Shown here: positions 5,847 to 8,717 of the stretch, piece after piece
How the letters are laid out: every line of letters starts with the position of its first letter
Numbering within the stretch: position 1 is the stretch's first letter
NCBI GenBank assembly: GCA_019420045.1
Contig: JAHZHY010000196.1
Coordinates: 1-8,717, forward strand
DNA length: 8,717 nucleotides
Direction of reading: 5' to 3'
Source of the DNA: Clostridiales bacterium
GTDB taxonomy: Bacteria; Bacillota; Clostridia; Oscillospirales; Butyricicoccaceae
Program-made: the position numbers and the translations under genes
Notes under the pieces: model-generated
What the model was told of the DNA's origin: nothing
Databases searched by the model: none
The model's input: the letters and a program-made list of their open reading frames with translations, nothing else

Positions 5847-5881
5847 GTGCATCCTCCCAAGGAGGATGGATGCGCTTTTTT
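5847..5881 (+). terminator. hairpin plus T6 after yabQ, possible divIC leader attenuator
   Basis: GTGCATCC (5847-5854) pairs with GGATGCGC (5868-5875), directly followed by six T (5876-5881). A competing stem, CATCCTCC (5850-5857) with GGAGGATG (5861-5868), is also possible. It could end the yabP-yabQ transcript. Because it begins at the predicted divIC transcription start, it could also act as an attenuator. Confidence 0.6.
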
Positions 5882-5956
5882 CCATGCGGCCCTGGGCCGG
5901 AATGCAACATCCATTGATCGGGGTCCTCTGGCCCCGGCCGGACTGAGGAATGGCCA

Positions 5957-6241
5957 ATGAAAAAGAAAAAGAAAGTGGGCGGTCTTACCAAGATCGCCGT
6001 GGCGGTGTTCGCCGCCTATGCCACCTTTACCATGGTGTCCCTTCAGCTGCAGATCAGCCAGAAGAAGGAAGAAAAGACCCAACTGGAACAGCAGGTGGAA
6101 GAGCAACAGCTTCGCAACGCCGAAACAGAGGCTCTTTTGGAGAGCCAGGATTCCGACCAGTATGTGGCCCGCATTGCCCGGGACCAGCTGGGCTATGTCT
6201 CTCCTGGCGAACGGGTCTTTGTGGACATTGCTAGCAAATAA
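5957..6241 (+). CDS. divIC: septum formation initiator, DivIC/FtsB family
   Basis: DivIC (FtsB in Gram-negatives) is a bitopic membrane protein that, with FtsL and DivIB/FtsQ, activates septal peptidoglycan synthesis at division. The 94 residues show the expected order: a lysine-rich cytoplasmic start (MKKKKK), a transmembrane helix at about 10-31, a coiled coil at about 33-66 rich in Gln and Glu (QKKEEKTQLEQQVEEQQL), and the conserved C-terminal patch YVARIARDQLGYVSPGE at 74-90. TGAGGA at 5944-5949, seven bases before ATG, fixes the start. The place between yabQ and yabR is the same as in Bacillus subtilis. Expression in growing cells requires its own promoter, and one is seen at 5812-5840. 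Confidence 0.92.
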   Translation: MKKKKKVGGLTKIAVAVFAAYATFTMVSLQLQISQKKEEKTQLEQQVEEQQLRNAETEALLESQDSDQYVARIARDQLGYVSPGERVFVDIASK

Positions 6242-6265
6242 AACGGAGAGGGTTACAAAGCGGAT

Positions 6266-6688
6266 ATGGAGTTAACAGTGGGAACCATCTATGATGGAAA
6301 GGTCACAGGAATCACCAAGTTTGGCGCCTTCGTGGCGCTGCCCGGCGGCAAAAGCGGGATGGTCCACATCTCGGAGATCGCCAACACCTATGTGGAGGAC
6401 ATCAAGCAGTTCCTCACAGAAGGCCAGGAGGTCAAGGTCAAATTGATCGCCATCGACGAGCAGGGGCGGATCAATCTGTCCATCAAAAAAGCCTTGCCGG
6501 AAAAACGCCCCGAGCGGCCTCAGCGCCCCCGACAGGCCGTGCCGGCCCCGGTGCGCAGCACATTGCAGAAAACCAGCGATCTTTCCTTTGAAGATAAGCT
6601 CAAGCATTTCATGCAGGCCAGCGAGAGCAGAATCTCCGATTCCCGCGCGTTCGGCGAAAAGCGCAGCTCCAGACGCAGAGGCAGATAG
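6266..6688 (+). CDS. yabR: S1-domain RNA-binding protein, YabR-like
   Basis: The first 75 residues form one S1 OB-fold domain: MELTVGTIYDGKVTGITKFG, then AFVALPGGKSGMVHISEIAN and EGQEVKVKLIAIDEQGRINLSIKKA, the same shape as Bacillus subtilis YabR and general stress protein 13. The rest (76-140) is a low-complexity basic tail (RPERPQRPRQ) leading to a short helix, SFEDKLKHFMQAS, and ending KRSSRRRGR, suited to RNA or ribosome contact. The exact role is unknown; S1 proteins of this type associate with ribosomes or mRNA. GGAGAGGG at 6245-6252 is 13 bases before the ATG, longer than usual, but the family's N-terminus fits this start. It is 24 bases behind divIC, so co-transcribed, and a terminator follows at 6697. 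Confidence 0.88.
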   Translation: MELTVGTIYDGKVTGITKFGAFVALPGGKSGMVHISEIANTYVEDIKQFLTEGQEVKVKLIAIDEQGRINLSIKKALPEKRPERPQRPRQAVPAPVRSTLQKTSDLSFEDKLKHFMQASESRISDSRAFGEKRSSRRRGR

Positions 6689-6696
6689 ATCCCTTA

Positions 6697-6729
6697 AAAG
6701 CGCGGCCCCAGCGGTTGCGCTTTCTTTTT
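6697..6729 (+). terminator. yabR: intrinsic terminator after yabR
   Basis: AAAGCGC (6697-6703) pairs with GCGCTTT (6717-6723), then C and TTTTT (6725-6729). The hairpin begins eight bases after the yabR stop codon and ends the divIC-yabR unit. Confidence 0.75.
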
Positions 6730-6735
6730 GTTTGG

Positions 6736-6766
6736 GGTATAATAACCGCGAAGCGGTTATTATACC
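6736..6766 (+). repeat. perfect 14-bp hairpin with GAA loop
   Basis: GGTATAATAACCGC (6736-6749) pairs without mismatch with GCGGTTATTATACC (6753-6766). No T-run follows, so it is not a normal terminator. Its arm GGTATAATA recurs at 6852-6860. Confidence 0.8.
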
Positions 6767-6786
6767 GGATACCGGATTTTGCGGTC

Positions 6787-6820
6787 GTTTTCTCGTCCCG
6801 CCTACGGGACAACCGAAAAC
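6787..6820 (+). repeat. second hairpin of the palindrome cluster
   Basis: GTTTTC (6787-6792) and GTCCCG (6795-6800) pair with CGGGAC (6805-6810) and GAAAAC (6815-6820) around a CCTA loop. CCGG lies on both sides (6772-6775 and 6821-6824). Confidence 0.65.
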
Positions 6821-6828
6821 CCGGCCAA

Positions 6829-6857
6829 TATACCATGTCGCTTCGTTTCATGGTATA
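6829..6857 (+). repeat. third hairpin of the palindrome cluster
   Basis: TATACCATG (6829-6837) pairs with CATGGTATA (6849-6857). GGC (6823-6825) can extend the stem with GCC (6861-6863) across a symmetric three-base internal loop. Confidence 0.7.
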
Positions 6858-6859
6858 AT
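6851..6859 (+). promoter_or_regulatory. extended -10 promoter candidate upstream of fumA
   Basis: TGGTATAAT is a perfect extended -10 (TGnTATAAT), but there is no recognisable -35 and the motif lies within a palindrome arm. If used, it would give a leader of roughly 200 bases before fumA. A weaker pair nearer the gene, TTGCTG (6996-7001) with CATATT (7019-7024), is an alternative. Confidence 0.3.
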
Positions 6860-6880
6860 AGCCCATGAGCCCCAGAAGGG

Positions 6881-6917
6881 CAAAAAAAGGGGCGCGCCTT
6901 CCCAAGAAAAGCGCGCC
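6881..6917 (-). terminator. intrinsic terminator reading on the minus strand
   Basis: GGCGCGC (6891-6897) pairs with GCGCGCC (6911-6917). On the minus strand the stem is followed by CC and seven T (complement of the A-run at 6882-6888). No minus-strand gene in the window needs it. Confidence 0.55.
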
Positions 6918-6921
6918 GAAT

Positions 6922-6996
6922 AGGGTTGTGGGGATAAAGATATGAACGGTGTGTGAGAACTCCTTCTCACAGCTTTATCTTACCATGGGAGACCCT
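6922..6996 (+). repeat. long nested hairpin in the fumA upstream region
   Basis: Four nested segments pair in order: AGGGT (6922-6926) with ACCCT (6992-6996), GTGG with CCAT (6928-6931/6983-6986), GATAAAG with CTTTATC (6933-6939/6973-6979), and TGTGAGAA with TTCTCACA (6952-6959/6964-6971) around a CTCC loop. I cannot match it to a known riboswitch. Confidence 0.5.
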
Positions 6997-7012
6997 TGCT
7001 GTCCATAGGAAG

Positions 7013-7031
7013 TTTTGTCATATTTTGTCAT
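7013..7031 (+). repeat. tandem 9-base direct repeat, possible operator
   Basis: TTTTGTCAT occurs at 7013-7021 and 7023-7031, ten bases apart, so both face the same side of the DNA helix. It overlaps the weak -10 (7019-7024) nearest fumA. Confidence 0.4.
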
Positions 7032-7073
7032 GTAAAACCCGGCTTTGCCGGCTGGAAAGGACGATTGTGAGTT

Positions 7074-7916
7074 ATGCGTGAGATTTCTGCCAAGCTGATC
7101 ACAGAAAAGGTGAAGGAAGCCTGCATCGCGGCCAACTGCCGCCTGCCGGATGATGTGATCGAGTCTTTCAAAAAGGGCAAGGAGGAGGAAAAATCCCCCC
7201 TGGGCCGCCAGATCTTCGACAAGATGCTGGACAACGCCGCCCTGGCTGCCAAAAAGGAAGTTCCCGTCTGCCAGGATACCGGCATGGCGGTGATTTTTGC
7301 CGAGATCGGCCAGGATTGCCATATTGTGGACGGTGACTTTGAGACCGCCATTAACGAAGGCGTCCGCCGGGGTTATGTGGACGGTTATCTCCGCCTGAGC
7401 GTGGTCTCCGATCCCATGCGCCGGGTGAACACCAACGACAACACCCCTGCCATCATCCATACCAGCATCGTTCCCGGGGATCAGATCCACATCACTGTGG
7501 CACCCAAGGGCTTTGGCAGCGAAAACATGAGCGCCATCAAGATGTTTACTCCCGCCGCTACACGGGAAGATGTGGTAGGCTTTATTGTGGACACCATGTC
7601 CAAGGCCGGCTCCAATCCCTGCCCTCCCATGATCGTGGGTGTGGGTCTGGGCGGCACCTTTGAAAAGGCTGCCTATCTGGCCAAAAAAGCGGTGTGCACA
7701 CCGCTGGACGCTCCTGCTCAGGACGAGTTCTATGCCGACCTGGAAAAGGAGATCACCGAAAAGGCCAATAAGCTGGGCATCGGCCCTCAGGGCTGGGGCG
7801 GCACTGTGACTGCGCTGAAAGTGCGGGTCATGGCTTTCGGCACCCATATCGCCGGTCTGCCCTGCGCCGTCAACATCGGCTGCCATGTGACCCGTCACCA
7901 GGAGTTCACTCTGTAA
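7074..7916 (+). CDS. fumA: class I fumarate hydratase / L(+)-tartrate dehydratase alpha subunit
   Basis: This is the alpha half of a two-subunit, oxygen-sensitive iron-sulfur hydro-lyase that interconverts fumarate and malate (TtdA relatives act on tartrate). The 280 residues are full length for the subunit. Three cysteines in conserved settings fit the [4Fe-4S] ligands of class I fumarases: Cys66 in VCQDTG, Cys183 in NPCPP and Cys270 in NIGCH. Further family motifs are GSENMSAIKM at 148-157 and GIGPQGWGGTVTAL at 235-248. The start ATG has GGAAAGGA ending 12 bases upstream, somewhat far. The beta subunit, which supplies the second domain, normally follows immediately; here a strong terminator and hpf follow instead, and upstream is yabR, so the partner must be elsewhere or missing. 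Fumarate versus tartrate specificity cannot be decided from this subunit. Confidence 0.9.
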   Translation: MREISAKLITEKVKEACIAANCRLPDDVIESFKKGKEEEKSPLGRQIFDKMLDNAALAAKKEVPVCQDTGMAVIFAEIGQDCHIVDGDFETAINEGVRRGYVDGYLRLSVVSDPMRRVNTNDNTPAIIHTSIVPGDQIHITVAPKGFGSENMSAIKMFTPAATREDVVGFIVDTMSKAGSNPCPPMIVGVGLGGTFEKAAYLAKKAVCTPLDAPAQDEFYADLEKEITEKANKLGIGPQGWGGTVTALKVRVMAFGTHIAGLPCAVNIGCHVTRHQEFTL

Positions 7917-7938
7917 CCGGTCTGAGGTAAGATTTCTT

Positions 7939-7977
7939 CCCCCGTCTGAAAGCATTGCTTCCGGGCGGGGGTTTTTT
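7939..7977 (+). terminator. fumA: strong intrinsic terminator after fumA
   Basis: CCCCCG (7939-7944) pairs with CGGGGG (7966-7971); the inner part continues through TCTG/CGGG and AAGC/GCTT around an ATT loop with one mismatch. Six T follow (7972-7977). It separates fumA from hpf. Confidence 0.9.
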
Positions 7978-7978
7978 A

Positions 7979-8007
7979 TGTGAATTTTTATTTTGAAAAA
8001 ATTCACA
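7979..8007 (+). repeat. AT-rich 11-bp inverted repeat upstream of the hpf promoter
   Basis: TGTGAATTTTT (7979-7989) pairs with AAAAATTCACA (7997-8007) across seven bases. It sits about 30 bases above the hpf -10, where a regulator or an AT-rich UP-like element could act. Confidence 0.45.
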
Positions 8008-8034
8008 AAAAGGTCTCGCTTTTGCCTGGATATG

Positions 8035-8043
8035 TGCTATAAT
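8035..8043 (+). promoter_or_regulatory. hpf: extended -10 sigma-A promoter of hpf
   Basis: TGCTATAAT is a perfect extended -10 (TGnTATAAT). The -35 region (about 8015-8021, CTCGCTT) is poor, as is common for extended -10 promoters. Transcription would start near 8050, giving a leader of about 50 bases. AAAGGAG at 8085-8091 then serves the ATG at 8100. Confidence 0.65.
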
Positions 8044-8099
8044 ATTACCAAGAAAACTGAATAGAGCGTAGCGCATCAAAAAACAAAGGAGTGCTGACT

Positions 8100-8636
8100 A
8101 TGAAGATGACCTTTACAGAGAGAAAGGTTTCCATTTCCGACGAGCTGAAGGAATATGCAACTAAAAAATGTGAAAAGCTCGAGCGGTACTTTGATAGAGA
8201 TAACAGCGCCAAAGTGACTTTTTCCATGGAGCGGGGCCGGTACATTGCTGAAATCACCGTGGCCCATGCCGGGATGCTTTTCCGGGCCTCGGAGCAGAGC
8301 CATGATATGTATGGTTCCATCGACGGTGCCGTGGACCGCATCGAGCGGCAGATTCTGAAAAACAAGACCCGTTTGGAGAAGCGGCTGCGCCAGGGTGCCT
8401 TTGACAAACCGGCGGAACTGCAGATGCTGGCCGAGGATCAGGCTCCCGAGGACATCTATGATGTGATCCGGGTGAAGGAATTCGAAGTCAAGCCCATGAC
8501 CGTCCAGGAGGCCATTTTGCAGATGAACCTGCTGGATCATCAGTTCTTCTTCTTCCGCAACAGCGAGGAGGATGACCGGCACAGCGTGGTTTATAAGCGC
8601 CAGAATGGCGGCTATGGCCTGATTATCAGCAAATAA
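8100..8636 (+). CDS. hpf: ribosome hibernation promoting factor, long form (HPF/YvyD/RaiA)
   Basis: Long HPF binds the 30S decoding site and pairs two 70S ribosomes into inactive 100S dimers in slow-growing cells. The 178 residues show both parts: the N-terminal beta-alpha-beta-beta-beta-alpha domain (about 1-98; MKMTFTERKVSISDELKEYA, then KVTFSMERGRYIAEITV and the helix SIDGAVDRIERQILKNKTR), a linker, and the C-terminal dimerisation domain (about 122-178; IRVKEFEVKPMTVQEAILQM, LLDHQFFFFRN, GGYGLI). The ATG at 8100 has AAAGGAG eight bases upstream; the in-frame GTG at 8091 overlaps that site and ATG 8106 is too far from it. It stands alone between two terminator-like structures with its own promoter, fitting stand-alone growth-phase control. 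Which sigma factor or regulator controls it beyond sigma-A is not visible. Confidence 0.95.
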   Translation: MKMTFTERKVSISDELKEYATKKCEKLERYFDRDNSAKVTFSMERGRYIAEITVAHAGMLFRASEQSHDMYGSIDGAVDRIERQILKNKTRLEKRLRQGAFDKPAELQMLAEDQAPEDIYDVIRVKEFEVKPMTVQEAILQMNLLDHQFFFFRNSEEDDRHSVVYKRQNGGYGLIISK

Positions 8637-8653
8637 ACAAATAAGCACATAAA

Positions 8654-8679
8654 AAGCGGCGGGCGAGAGCCCGCCGCTT
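8654..8679. terminator. GC-rich hairpin after hpf, terminator on the minus strand
   Basis: AAGCGGCGGGC (8654-8664) pairs perfectly with GCCCGCCGCTT (8669-8679) around a GAGA tetraloop. On the minus strand it runs into TTTTT (complement of 8651-8655). On the plus strand it is followed by GAGCG, not T, so hpf termination may rely on the next hairpin. Confidence 0.65.
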
Positions 8680-8717
8680 GAGCGTGTCGAAAAAGTGGCC
8701 GGAGGTCACTTTTTCGA
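8679..8717 (-). repeat. dispersed palindromic element, copy 2 (reaches window end)
   Basis: After TGAGCGTGTC (8679-8688), TCGAAAAAGTG (8687-8697) pairs with CACTTTTTCGA (8707-8717) around GCCGGAGGT. This is the inverse of the 4746-4783 arrangement. The strand given is relative to copy 1. Confidence 0.7.

Larger units (their letters stand above)
6689..7073 (+). other. 385-base gene-free region with palindromes before fumA
   Basis: The stretch holds the yabR terminator, three consecutive strong hairpins (6736-6863) sharing GGTATAATA-type arms, a minus-strand terminator (6881-6917), a long nested hairpin (6922-6996), a 9-base direct repeat (7013-7031), and a small CCGGC/GCCGG hairpin (7039-7051) before the fumA ribosome-binding site. 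Reading frames here are short, lack ribosome-binding sites and simply translate the palindromes; I do not support any as a gene. Confidence 0.75.

Noticed and set aside
5870..5917. 15-codon open frame (MRFFPCGPGPECNIH) in the divIC leader, after AAGGAGG
   Set aside because: The Shine-Dalgarno is only four bases from the ATG and is buried in the hairpin; no regulatory codon run is seen. It remains possible but is not supported.
6609..6905. 98-residue minus-strand frame across the palindrome cluster
   Set aside because: It mostly translates the repeats and the yabR end, has no ribosome-binding site and matches no family I know. It may be annotated as hypothetical elsewhere because the repeat recurs, but I cannot support it as a gene.
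6975..8006. 343-residue open frame on the minus strand over fumA
   Set aside because: Antisense to an unmistakable fumarase subunit; its His- and Gly-rich composition is that of a shadow frame, and it crosses the fumA terminator.

Overview
The window reads as the chromosome of an endospore-forming, fairly GC-rich member of the Clostridia, most likely an Oscillospirales-type anaerobe. The organism assignment is an inference from gene content (YabP and YabQ spore proteins, a DivIC/FtsB-like protein, long-form HPF, an Fe-S class I fumarase subunit), strong Shine-Dalgarno sites and G/C-rich third codon positions; no rRNA or other taxonomic marker is present. All twelve genes lie on the + strand.

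Layout. (1) 1-1740: the 3' end of a trimeric purine nucleoside phosphorylase followed by an MtaD-type amidohydrolase deaminase, a purine/S-adenosylmethionine by-product salvage pair. (2) 1805-6688: a version of the Bacillus subtilis yabM-yabN-yabO-yabP-yabQ-divIC-yabR cluster: a SpoVB/YabM-like lipid flippase, MazG, HU (inserted relative to B. subtilis), RqcP, YabP, YabQ, DivIC and an S1-domain YabR-like protein. It joins housekeeping functions (nucleotide clean-up, nucleoid packaging, ribosome rescue, division) to spore-coat and cortex functions. (3) 6689-7073: a 385-base gene-free stretch full of palindromes. (4) 7074-7916: a class I fumarate hydratase/tartrate dehydratase alpha subunit with no beta subunit beside it. 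(5) 8100-8636: long-form ribosome hibernation factor HPF, with its own promoter.

The noncoding DNA is the most unusual part. The gap between hup and rqcP holds five or more hairpins in 269 bases, including two terminator-like ones, the second ending only 21 bases before rqcP. One hairpin plus its 10-base flank recurs in inverted orientation after hpf, with a compensating base-pair change in the stem; this looks like a dispersed terminator-associated element. Upstream of yabP, an 8-bp inverted repeat covers the ribosome-binding site, and one arm lies upstream of a sigma-E-like promoter, which suggests that only the sporulation transcript is freely translatable. A good sigma-A promoter before divIC runs directly into a hairpin plus T6, as an attenuator would. 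The 6736-6863 palindrome cluster looks like a small non-coding repeat element.

I see no CRISPR array, tRNA, rRNA, phage or transposase gene. The coding genes are recognisable families; any novelty lies in regulation and repeats, and it rests on reading the sequence without database searches.
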